Position numbers and translations under genes: made by a program. The notes under the pieces were generated by a model. It ran no database searches, had not been told where the DNA came from, and saw nothing but the letters and a program-made list of their open reading frames with translations. A stretch of DNA of 35,569 nt, from positions 1 to 35,569 of the IMG/VR virus record IMGVR_UViG_3300022865_000014; one strand, written 5' to 3'. This DNA is from a virus. Numbering within the stretch: position 1 is the first letter of the stretch; the number at the start of each line of letters is the position of its first letter. Below, piece by piece: positions 22,564 to 28,790 of this stretch.

Positions 22564-22776
22564 ATGCAGTTGAACCGTGAAGCGCTCAAGGCGATTCGGA
22601 AACGGTCAAACATCAGCCAAACGGCGTTCGCCGCAACCGCTGGGATTGACCGCCCGACATACGCCCACATCGAAGCCGGACGCCGCCAAGCGACCGACTC
22701 CCAAATCATTGCCATAGCGGGGGCGCTCGTCGTTCCGCTCGCAGCGGTCGCTACCACCGTCGAGGTGGCGGCGTGA
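22564..22776 (+). CDS. XRE-family regulator (Cro/CI-like)
   Basis: A 70-aa one-domain helix-turn-helix protein: LKAIRKRSNISQTAFAATAG is HTH helices 1-2 and IDRPTYAHIEAGRRQATDSQ the recognition helix and following helix, the standard lambda-repressor-like fold. No C-terminal oligomerisation or cleavage domain, so it is Cro-sized; no larger CI-like repressor is visible in the window. It is first in the rightward operon and faces the leftward operon. The start is ATG 22564, predicted leaderless. It either represses the leftward lysogeny operon or is the immunity repressor itself; sequence cannot decide. Confidence 0.85.
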   Translation: MQLNREALKAIRKRSNISQTAFAATAGIDRPTYAHIEAGRRQATDSQIIAIAGALVVPLAAVATTVEVAA

Positions 22777-22820
22777 TCGTCATTCTTCTCCGCCTTCGTC
22801 TCAAGGCGTTCACCCGATGA
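22773..22820 (+). CDS. 15-codon bridging mini-ORF
   Basis: GTG 22773 overlaps the regulator stop (GTGA) and the TGA at 22818-22820 overlaps the next ATG 22817. The predicted peptide is MIVILLRLRLKAFTR. It may serve only to carry ribosomes across the 40-base gap (translational coupling); a hydrophobic, basic micro-peptide is also possible. Confidence 0.3.
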   Translation: MIVILLRLRLKAFTR

Positions 22821-23137
22821 GCGCCATGACACGCACACCCGTCACCGTCGACGAGATGGTCAACGGCGACCTGATCGCACATAGTGACTGGGCCGACGAT
22901 ATGGCCGTGACGTTCATCGGGCGCATCCCGTCAGACCGTAGCTTCGTCACACTCCTACGCAACGGTAATCCTGCCATCCGCTACGACAATGGCAACTGGC
23001 GGCGTCTCACGAAGCCCGCCACGTTGTGTGAGTGCGGCCTGGCGATCGTTGAGTCAGATGCTGGGTGGCTGCATGAGGCCAGCGGCATGATCGTTTGCGT
23101 ATCCCGTAGGGCCACACCAGCCGAGGTGACGGCATGA
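22817..23137 (+). CDS. MTRTPVTVDEM-family protein, early-side copy
   Basis: 106 aa. Begins MSAMTRTPVTVDEMVNGDLI and ends RRATPAEVTA, as does the minus-strand gene at 21268, with the shared RLTKPATLCECG knuckle. The interior is diverged (DDMAVTFIGRIPSDRSFVTL), and here the second Cys pair is CVS rather than the full zinc ribbon. ATG 22817; stop overlaps the excisionase start. Role unknown; possibly a binding partner competing with the other copy. Confidence 0.7.
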   Translation: MSAMTRTPVTVDEMVNGDLIAHSDWADDMAVTFIGRIPSDRSFVTLLRNGNPAIRYDNGNWRRLTKPATLCECGLAIVESDAGWLHEASGMIVCVSRRATPAEVTA

Positions 23138-23352
23138 ACGACTCCGACATCATGGGCATCAAGGCGGCATCGAGACTGCTGCGCCGAGATCCCAAAACTG
23201 TCTACCGGATGGTTGCAGACGGCGACATTCCGACCCTTCAACACCGGACCGAAAACGACAAAGTCCAGTTTTCCCGCACCGCCATCGAAGCGTTCAACCG
23301 TCGCCGTGGCGAACTCGCAGCCGAAGCCGACGCAGAACGGCGCGCATCGTGA
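23134..23352 (+). CDS. Excisionase-like MerR/HTH_17 protein
   Basis: 72 aa. MGIKAASRLLRRDPKTVYRM then VADGDIPTLQHR is the winged-helix excisionase pattern (helix-turn-helix with a hydrophobic wing), followed by VQFSRTAIEAFNRRRGEL. Proteins of this type act as Xis directionality factors or as regulators. Its position in the early rightward operon of an integrating phage suits Xis; the integrase is in the opposite, lysogeny-side operon. ATGA overlap with the gene before. Confidence 0.78.
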   Translation: MNDSDIMGIKAASRLLRRDPKTVYRMVADGDIPTLQHRTENDKVQFSRTAIEAFNRRRGELAAEADAERRAS

Positions 23353-23612
23353 GCGCCCGCACTGATGCCGCCTGGGAGCTGTGGCTCGCCAACCGTCTCG
23401 CCGTCCAAGCGTTACGGCGTGCCGACCGTGCCGGCCTGACCGGACGCGACCGGACACCGAAGACCGGCCCGAACGGTGAAGACCTCGTGCACGGACTCGC
23501 AACCTACAACAAGCACCGTTGCAGCTGCGACGACTGCCGGGGCCCAAAGAACGCCTACATGGCCCAGTGGCGAGCAGAGCAACGCCTAGCCGATCGTGAG
23601 GCAGCAGCATGA
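23349..23612 (+). CDS. Small zinc-knuckle protein
   Basis: 87 aa from GTG 23349. A basic helical N-terminus (RLAVQALRRADRAGLTGRDR) leads to HGLATYNKHRCSCDDCRGPK and NAYMAQWRAEQRLADREAAA. This is the same H-G-x-x-x-Y-x-x-H-x..C-x2-C..Y module as in the genes at 21609 and 31177. Probably zinc-binding. Ends in AAA at a GCAGCATGA junction. Confidence 0.65.
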   Translation: MSARTDAAWELWLANRLAVQALRRADRAGLTGRDRTPKTGPNGEDLVHGLATYNKHRCSCDDCRGPKNAYMAQWRAEQRLADREAAA

Positions 23613-23920
23613 ACAAGCATCAGCGTGACGCACTGATCGCCGCACTCCAAGTGCCGCCGAATGAGGGCGGCTACAAGAAAGGCAAGTACACGCTTGTTGA
23701 GGAAGGGCTCCACGGTAAACCTGACCGTTTCTGTTGTCTCGGTGTTGCCTGCGACATCTTCGGACTTTGGGAGAAGGACGGCTACGACCAGCCCGAAGGC
23801 CTCAACCCGAAGCAAATGCGGACGCTAGGAATGTCAATCTCAGAGCACGACCTACTCGCCAAGACCAACGACAGGAGCGACACGTTCGGCCCGGTCATCG
23901 CAGCATTGCGGGGCATGTGA
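23609..23920 (+). CDS. CCLGVACD-motif phage protein
   Basis: 103 aa. GGYKKGKYTLVEEGLHGKPD then RFCCLGVACDIFGLWEKD is a motif I recall from many phage hypothetical proteins (K-G-x-L...FCCLGVxCD); their function is unknown. The C-terminal part (MRTLGMSISEHDLLAKTNDR; FGPVIAALRGM) is also typical. Stop is adjacent to the next ATG. The family is often found in replication/accessory regions. Confidence 0.72.
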   Translation: MNKHQRDALIAALQVPPNEGGYKKGKYTLVEEGLHGKPDRFCCLGVACDIFGLWEKDGYDQPEGLNPKQMRTLGMSISEHDLLAKTNDRSDTFGPVIAALRGM

Positions 23921-24135
23921 TGAGCGGCACCGACGCACGCCGCCAATGCCCCTGTGGTCGCTGCCAGACAACAACCCCCCGTCGAGCCGACATTGTTGCA
24001 GTTCTTGCACTAGGTGCAACAGGTGCAGCGTGGATCGTTACGTCAACAGGTGGCTGGGGCTCACTGCTCGGCATCGGCTTCCTTGTTGCTTCCGCCGTGT
24101 ACGGGCTCGTTTACGTCGGAGACGGCAGCGAATGA
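23920..24135 (+). CDS. Two-span membrane protein with CxCxxC N-terminus
   Basis: 71 aa from ATG 23920 (TGATG junction). CPCGRC near the N-terminus, then two hydrophobic helices at about residues 24-42 (DIVAVLALGATGAAWIVTS) and 46-66 (WGSLLGIGFLVASAVYGLVY), with a short acidic tail. Possibly an early membrane protein (superinfection exclusion or host takeover). No family recognised. Confidence 0.6.
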   Translation: MSGTDARRQCPCGRCQTTTPRRADIVAVLALGATGAAWIVTSTGGWGSLLGIGFLVASAVYGLVYVGDGSE

Positions 24136-24377
24136 ACTGCTCCGTGTGCCGCAACTGTCGCGAACTGATTTATCTCCCGGCATGGACCTCGCACGTCTGG
24201 CATCACACCTCCCACGGTGACGCCGCATGCCGACGAACCATGTTTGCCGAGCCCGACGAATACACCGGCCCCCGCTGCGTCTCCTGCTGGGAGCCGACCG
24301 CCTACCCCTACAAGGGGCTTTGTACCGCCTGCAACACCCGCACACCACAACCCGCAACCGAAAGGCCAACACCATGA
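24132..24377 (+). CDS. Double zinc-ribbon protein
   Basis: 81 aa from ATG 24132 (ATGA). MNCSVCRNCRELIYLPAWTS and HVWHHTSHGDAACRR form one ribbon; CVSCWEPTAYPYKGLCTACN a second CxxC-x13-CxxC ribbon. The first ribbon is homologous to the C-terminal part of the gene at 21268 (CKHCGEGIYLPRWTIVWHHV). Ends in a Pro/Thr-rich tail. Likely a nucleic-acid- or protein-binding small factor. Confidence 0.65.
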   Translation: MNCSVCRNCRELIYLPAWTSHVWHHTSHGDAACRRTMFAEPDEYTGPRCVSCWEPTAYPYKGLCTACNTRTPQPATERPTP

Positions 24378-25093
24378 CAATCACCAACCCTCTCCGCCTC
24401 GCTGTCGGATCTCACGAAGCCGGTAGCGGCAAAGGATGCGCGATGAACGTAATCAGCTGGGAAAACGGGGACACGAAGATCACCGACTTCCCCGACTGCT
24501 CTGATCAGCTGTTGACCCGCATTGTGCAACGTGTCAACGACACAATTTGCAACCATCGTGACGGTGATCTGTTGTGCGCTCCGTGCTCGCTGATTGTCCT
24601 CAAGTTGGGGCATCGCACGGTCGGTACCGGGACGGTCGATCTGACCGATCTTGAACGTCGCACGATTTTGGTGAGGATTGCTGCCGACCAGGCGCGGCAG
24701 GTGCAGCATTTAAACGCTGACCTGAGGGTTGATGCGGCAATCTTGGCTGCTGAGGCATGGGCTGATAATCCAACCGAAGAGAACGGCAACGCCGCCGCCA
24801 AAGCCAACGTCGCCGCCAACGTCGCCGGCTACGCCGCCGCCTACGCCGCCGCCGCCTACGACGCCGTCACCTACGCCGCCTACGCCGCCACCTACGCCGC
24901 CGCCGCCGCCAGCTACGCCGCCGCCAACGCATCGACTGCCTACGCCGCCACCTACGCCGCCAAAGCCGACCCAGACCAACGACTCAACCTGGCGCACCGG
25001 GCCATCGACTTATTCGAGCAGCTCACCAGCCATGTCGCCCCAGCGCCAGACGAAACCGTCACGCTCAAAGCACTCGAATCGATGCTCGCATGA
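24374..25093 (+). CDS. Protein with Ala/Tyr-rich low-complexity domain
   Basis: 239 aa from ATG 24374 (ATGA). Residues 1-130 are globular (GCAMNVISWENGDTKITDFP; LLTRIVQRVNDTICNHRDGD; TVDLTDLERRTILVRIAADQ). Residues about 139-197 are nearly only Ala with regularly spaced Tyr (AAYAAAAYDAVTYAAYAATY), encoded by GCC/TAC runs, followed by DQRLNLAHRAIDLFEQLTSH. Such Ala-rich Y/D repeats occur in many actinophage proteins. It probably forms a long alpha-helix. Function unknown. Confidence 0.7.
   Translation: MTITNPLRLAVGSHEAGSGKGCAMNVISWENGDTKITDFPDCSDQLLTRIVQRVNDTICNHRDGDLLCAPCSLIVLKLGHRTVGTGTVDLTDLERRTILVRIAADQARQVQHLNADLRVDAAILAAEAWADNPTEENGNAAAKANVAANVAGYAAAYAAAAYDAVTYAAYAATYAAAAASYAAANASTAYAATYAAKADPDQRLNLAHRAIDLFEQLTSHVAPAPDETVTLKALESMLA
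24789..24962 (+). repeat. GCC/TAC codon repeat tract
   Basis: A tract of GCCGCC and TACGCC units coding the Ala/Tyr-rich segment. The same tract leaves the opposite strand open and Gly/Val-rich, which I treat as a by-product. Confidence 0.85.
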
Positions 25094-25371
25094 ACACCGA
25101 CAATCTGAGCCCACGCGAATGGCAAGAACGCCTCGACGAATACGAGAAGTCTGACCTGTTCGCCCGCGACTGTGCATCCAACATGTCCGCAGACCACACC
25201 CCGCCAGAAGCCGCAAGCAAAGCCGTCATCGACGCCTACGGGCCCGAAACCCTGGCAGACGCCGAACACGAACCGTTCCTGCTGGCCCGGCCCTGGCGTA
25301 AAAACCAGCCGACCATGTTGGCCGAAGTCATCGCGCTACGCCCACAGCCAACGCCAGACGACGCCGCATGA
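25090..25371 (+). CDS. Small hypothetical protein
   Basis: 93 aa, ATG 25090 (ATGA). Charged N-terminal helix (SPREWQERLDEYEKSDLFAR), then AASKAVIDAYGPETLADAEH and AEVIALRPQPTPDDAA. No motif recognised. Ends in AA. Confidence 0.6.
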   Translation: MNTDNLSPREWQERLDEYEKSDLFARDCASNMSADHTPPEAASKAVIDAYGPETLADAEHEPFLLARPWRKNQPTMLAEVIALRPQPTPDDAA

Positions 25372-25580
25372 CCGTGACGCTGATCGCCATCGCCATCGCC
25401 GGATTATGCCTCGGCTGGCTTGTGTGCACTTTGACGCTCACCGCTTCCGCCTTAAAGGGATGGAAAAAGTCCAACGACGGATGGAAAAAGTCCATCGACG
25501 GATGGCAACTGACCATCGACGGATGGCAACTGACCATCGAACTATGCCAGGAACTCAACGAAGAGCTGGAGGCGCGATGA
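25368..25580 (+). CDS. Membrane-anchored heptad-repeat protein
   Basis: 70 aa, ATG 25368 (ATGA). One N-terminal transmembrane helix (LIAIAIAGLCLGWLVCTLTL), then four tandem seven-residue units (GWKKSND, GWKKSID, GWQLTID, GWQLTIE) and a charged end. The seven-residue period suggests a helical coiled coil projecting from the membrane. The underlying DNA is a 21-bp tandem repeat (25459-25542). Related TM-plus-repeat proteins occur in actinophages. Role unknown. Confidence 0.65.
   Translation: MTVTLIAIAIAGLCLGWLVCTLTLTASALKGWKKSNDGWKKSIDGWQLTIDGWQLTIELCQELNEELEAR
25459..25542 (+). repeat. Four tandem 21-bp repeats
   Basis: Four units of 21 bases, each beginning GGATGG and coding a seven-residue step. 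Units 1-2 share GGATGGAAAAAGTCC and units 3-4 share GGATGGCAACTGACC, so the array looks like two successive duplications. Confidence 0.9.
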
Positions 25581-25876
25581 CCGTCATCGTCGACGAGCAG
25601 CCCGGTCGCCCAACCATCTGGTGGTTTGTAACTCCTGGCGACGAACGGGAAGCCGGCAACCATCAAGGCCTTTACCTCGAAACACATGTCGGCCAGCTCG
25701 ACCAGGTCGGGCTTTCCGTCGCCGGTGAACGTGACCTGGACTGGGACGAAGCGATCTCCATCGTTGACCACTACGACATCGCTGACCCGTCGCTTGTTCG
25801 AGCCGAGACGCTCGCTATCGCCGCCGCTCTCATCTCCATGACAAACCAAATCACCACAGAACAGGCAGCAGCATGA
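25577..25876 (+). CDS. Small acidic hypothetical protein
   Basis: 99 aa, ATG 25577 (ATGA). Starts VIVDEQPGRPTIWWFVTPGD, then HVGQLDQVGLSVAGERDLDW and SLVRAETLAIAAALISMTNQ. Mixed alpha/beta, acidic. Ends EQAAA at GCAGCATGA. It precedes the RecE-like nuclease but shows no recombination motif. Unknown. Confidence 0.6.
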   Translation: MTVIVDEQPGRPTIWWFVTPGDEREAGNHQGLYLETHVGQLDQVGLSVAGERDLDWDEAISIVDHYDIADPSLVRAETLAIAAALISMTNQITTEQAAA

Positions 25877-26745
25877 CCGACACGACCGCAATCACCGCAC
25901 CAGGCATCTACGACATCAGTGACGAGGTGTATCACGCAGACCCGATCGAAGGCGGCTCACTGTCATCGTCGGGTGCGAAGACCATCCTGAAAGCGCCGGC
26001 ACTGTTCAACCACCAGCAGCACGCCGGCCAAGAATACAAGGACGTGTTCGACTTCGGGACCGCAGCGCATAGCGTCGTTCTTGGCACCGGCTCATTGCTC
26101 GCCGTACTCGACTTCAAGGACTGGCGGGCAAGCGGAGCAGTGGCAGCGAAGAAGGAAGCCCGGCAGGCTGGACTCACGCCGATCTTGACGAAAGACAAGG
26201 TCATTGTCGATGCGATGGCTGAAGCGCTTAAAGGCTGCGCTCAGGCTGTCGGGCTGCTCGACGGCCGGAAGGGTAGGGCTGAACAGTCGGTGTTCTGGGA
26301 GGACTGCGGCGCCTGGTTCCGCGCCCGACCTGACTTCCTTTACAACGAGCCGCGTGACGGCGAAGACTACCTGATCTGCGTTGACTACAAGACGACACTA
26401 GACGCATCGGACTCAGCGTTCGAGAAGACGATCATCAACTACGACTACCACATGCAGGCAGCGCATTACAGCGCTGGTGTTGAAGCGGTCACTGGTCTGC
26501 CAGTCAAGTTTGTGTTCATTGCGCAAGAGAAGACGGCGCCTTACTTGGTTAACACCTTCATCCTGAGTAACTCGCTGCTTGCGATGGGCTCAGAGCGCAT
26601 GGACCAGGCGATCACAGTGTGGCGCGAGTGTCGGGCAACGGGTGTCTGGCCTGGCTATCCGCCCGAGACGAAGATTGCAGTCGCTTCGCATTGGGCGACC
26701 CAGCAGCACGAAGACAACCGTGAGAAGTGGGGGATGGCCTCGTGA
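25873..26745 (+). CDS. RecE-like PD-(D/E)xK exonuclease
   Basis: 290 aa, ATG 25873. A 5'-3' exonuclease that would make single-stranded tails for RecT. The N-terminus ISDEVYHADPIEGGSLSSSG with KTILKAPALF and FDFGTAAHSVVLG is the characteristic RecE/PDDEXK-phage pattern; FRARPDFL supplies the active-site Asp and ICVDYKTT the D-x-K; YHMQAAHYSAGVEAVTG with FIAQEK is the conserved C-terminal helix and strand. Normal length for the phage family. Two small genes separate it from RecT. Confidence 0.88.
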   Translation: MTDTTAITAPGIYDISDEVYHADPIEGGSLSSSGAKTILKAPALFNHQQHAGQEYKDVFDFGTAAHSVVLGTGSLLAVLDFKDWRASGAVAAKKEARQAGLTPILTKDKVIVDAMAEALKGCAQAVGLLDGRKGRAEQSVFWEDCGAWFRARPDFLYNEPRDGEDYLICVDYKTTLDASDSAFEKTIINYDYHMQAAHYSAGVEAVTGLPVKFVFIAQEKTAPYLVNTFILSNSLLAMGSERMDQAITVWRECRATGVWPGYPPETKIAVASHWATQQHEDNREKWGMAS

Positions 26746-26906
26746 GTATTGTCCACGAGGTACAAGACGCAGAGCGCCGGACGCTACGAATCCTGGTGGC
26801 ACGCATCGAGCTACTACTAGCGGAAGCCGACGCCGATATCAGGTCAGGTGACGACTGGAGCGCCGTATCAGTCCACGTCGGTGATAGTGCGGAAAAGCTC
26901 TCGTGA
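26742..26906 (+). CDS. Small helical protein between RecE-like and RecT
   Basis: 54 aa from GTG 26742 (GTGA on both sides). One long amphipathic helix, EVQDAERRTLRILVARIELL, then LAEADADIRSGDDWSAVSVH. Acts perhaps as a recombination accessory; no family seen. Supported by exact overlap with both neighbours. Confidence 0.55.
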   Translation: MSIVHEVQDAERRTLRILVARIELLLAEADADIRSGDDWSAVSVHVGDSAEKLS

Positions 26907-27094
26907 GTACCCGTTACGAAGCGCAGGCCATCGCACCCGGTCGAGGCATCACCGTCTACTCACCGTGGGCCGACATTGAACGCGACCACGTACCCGCAGC
27001 CGTGCAAGAACTGCTCGACCCGGTCGAAGTCCGCTACGTCACGATTGCCGCCCAAGACAACATCGCACATTCCTACCGCAGAAAGAAGCCATGA
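26903..27094 (+). CDS. Small hypothetical protein before RecT
   Basis: 63 aa from GTG 26903. Beta-rich (STRYEAQAIAPGRGITVYSP), then helix DHVPAAVQELLDPVEVRY and a basic end HSYRRKKP. Possibly a recombination accessory. Not recognised. Confidence 0.55.
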   Translation: MSTRYEAQAIAPGRGITVYSPWADIERDHVPAAVQELLDPVEVRYVTIAAQDNIAHSYRRKKP

Positions 27095-27095
27095 C

Positions 27096-27878
27096 ATGAG
27101 CAACGCTCTCGACCTTCCGAATGACAACACCGCAACGAAACGAACGATCGGCACCGAGCTAACCAAGTTTCGGCCTGTCTTCTCCAAACTGCTCGCAGAC
27201 ACAGGTATCAGCGAAGAGTCGTTTATGGCGACGATCGCCCAGGCGTATCGCAGTACACCGAAGCTCGATCAGTGCGACATATCGAGCGTGCTCGGTGCTG
27301 GCCTCCGATGCGCCCAATTAGGGCTCACACCGAACGACCCTCGCAACCTTGCATGGATCATCCCCCGCGGCCACGAAGCCACCTTCCAGCTCGGCTACGG
27401 CGGCATCATGGAGCTTGCCCGGCGTGCCGTTCCTGGCCTCAAGTTTGACGGGCACACCGTCTACCCGAACGACGAGTTCAATCTTGACTACGGCACCAAC
27501 GAACTGACGCACAAGCCGAACCTGCATGACCGGGGCGGCGAAGCGTACGCATGGTATGTGCGGGCAACGTTCCCCGATGGCACCGTACAGATACAGGTGC
27601 TTGACCGGGCTGGCGTTGAGTATCACAAGGGCTTCTCGAAGATGGGGAACGCCGGCATGTGGAAAACGAGTTTCGACGCTGCAGCCCTCAAGTCTTGTGT
27701 GATCGATTTGAAACGTTGGTTGCCAGCATCGCCGCAACTCGCAGCAGCTATCGCCGCCGATGACACGGCTATCAAGATCGAGCAGCTCGAACCGATCGAA
27801 CCTAACCACGTTGAGAGCGCCGGCGACATTCGCCATGAAGTGCTCACACCCGACGCCATCACCAGCGGCGCAGCATGA
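27096..27878 (+). CDS. recT: RecT single-strand annealing protein
   Basis: 260 aa from ATG 27096, 1 base after the previous stop; an in-frame upstream ATG at 26976 lies inside the previous gene. RecT family pattern: FSKLLADTGISEESFMATIA, LDQCDISSVLGAGLRCAQLG, LTPNDPRNLAWIIPRGHEAT, FQLGYGGIMELARRAVPGLK, GMWKTSFDAAALKSCVIDLK and RWLPASP. Pairs with the RecE-like nuclease to promote annealing recombination, which also suits the mosaic terminase seen here. No RBS is obvious, so expression is probably by coupling. Confidence 0.93.
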   Translation: MSNALDLPNDNTATKRTIGTELTKFRPVFSKLLADTGISEESFMATIAQAYRSTPKLDQCDISSVLGAGLRCAQLGLTPNDPRNLAWIIPRGHEATFQLGYGGIMELARRAVPGLKFDGHTVYPNDEFNLDYGTNELTHKPNLHDRGGEAYAWYVRATFPDGTVQIQVLDRAGVEYHKGFSKMGNAGMWKTSFDAAALKSCVIDLKRWLPASPQLAAAIAADDTAIKIEQLEPIEPNHVESAGDIRHEVLTPDAITSGAA

Positions 27879-28036
27879 TGCGACCCACCACATCCGCCGC
27901 TCAAGAATCAGCACGCAGTAAACGCAACTCGAAGCGATACCACCTACGCCAGAAGATGACGGTCGAATGGGTCAAACTCCATGAGCCCGACGTGTGGGAG
28001 CAAATCCGCGGCTACGTCGACAGGCGGCACGCATGA
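27875..28036 (+). CDS. Small basic protein
   Basis: 53 aa, ATG 27875 or 27878 (tandem ATGs; the first overlaps the RecT stop). Arg/Lys-rich N-terminal half (ARSKRNSKRYHLRQKMTVEW), then VKLHEPDVWEQIRGYVDRRH. Perhaps nucleic-acid binding. Unknown family. Confidence 0.55.
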   Translation: MMRPTTSAAQESARSKRNSKRYHLRQKMTVEWVKLHEPDVWEQIRGYVDRRHA

Positions 28037-28275
28037 GCGGCGTCGAGAACCCTGGCCCGTTCACCATCACGAAGACCAGCCATTCCCGCAATCCCTGGCG
28101 TATCACCGACGGCAACGGCACAACCGTTGCCTTCGAGAGCGACGACATCGAGATCCACGGATCAATCCACCGGCTCACACGGCAGGGCTACCCGACTAAA
28201 GCCGCCGCGATCGAAGCACTCGGACGGCTTGCCGGCGAACTACTCCGGCGACTCAACGAGGGGCGCTGGTTATGA
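28033..28275 (+). CDS. Small hypothetical protein (DUF-like, early)
   Basis: 80 aa from ATG 28033 (ATGA). GPFTITKTSHSRNPWRITDG then NGTTVAFESDDIEIHGSIHR, followed by a helix TKAAAIEALGRLAGELLRRL. The strand-strand-helix order resembles small phage proteins that accompany resolvases. Next gene overlaps by ATGA. Confidence 0.6.
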   Translation: MSGVENPGPFTITKTSHSRNPWRITDGNGTTVAFESDDIEIHGSIHRLTRQGYPTKAAAIEALGRLAGELLRRLNEGRWL

Positions 28276-28790
28276 GCGGCGCCGTAACTATCGGCATCGA
28301 CCCTGGCTTAGACGGTGCTATCGCCTACATGCAATACGGCCAGCTCGTCAACGTTGTGGACATGCCGACATTCACGATCAAGGTTGCGGGCAAGATGCGG
28401 CGCGTCATCGACGTTGAGCGTCTCCGATTGGTCATTCAAAACGTCCCCTACGGCACAGACGCCGGCGACATTGTCGTCATCGAGCAGCAGTCGACACGCC
28501 CCGGCCAGTCCGCACAGTCAGGCCTTAAAACCGGTATCGGTTACGGCCTCATTATCGGCGTCGTTGTCGGCCTCGGCCACCCCTACCGGATCGTGACACC
28601 GAAGCAATGGAAGAAGCCGTTCGGCCTCACTGACGTTAAAGCCGAATCGGTTGCACTCGCCGCCGAACTCTGGCCCGACGCAGCGGAGTCGTTCTACGGC
28701 CCTCGCGGTGGCGGCAAAGACGGCCGTGCCGAAGCCGCACTCATAGCCGAATACCACGCCCGCAGCAACAACGAAACGAAGGCAGCATGA
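28272..28790 (+). CDS. RuvC-like Holliday junction resolvase
   Basis: 172 aa, ATG 28272. RNase H-fold resolvase: first acidic strand TIGIDPGLDGAIAYM (D10), second VVIEQQSTRPGQ (Glu), GLKTGIGYGLIIGVVVGLGH helix, VTPKQWKKPFGL, and final GGKDGRAEAALIAEYHAR with the catalytic Asp. Cuts branched DNA made by recombination/replication before packaging. Family and order with RecE/RecT support it strongly. Confidence 0.9.
   Translation: MSGAVTIGIDPGLDGAIAYMQYGQLVNVVDMPTFTIKVAGKMRRVIDVERLRLVIQNVPYGTDAGDIVVIEQQSTRPGQSAQSGLKTGIGYGLIIGVVVGLGHPYRIVTPKQWKKPFGLTDVKAESVALAAELWPDAAESFYGPRGGGKDGRAEAALIAEYHARSNNETKAA

Noticed and set aside
24710-24997. Gly/Val-rich open frame on the minus strand
   Set aside because: It mirrors the GCC/TAC repeat tract of the plus-strand gene at 24374, which has overlapping neighbours on both sides.
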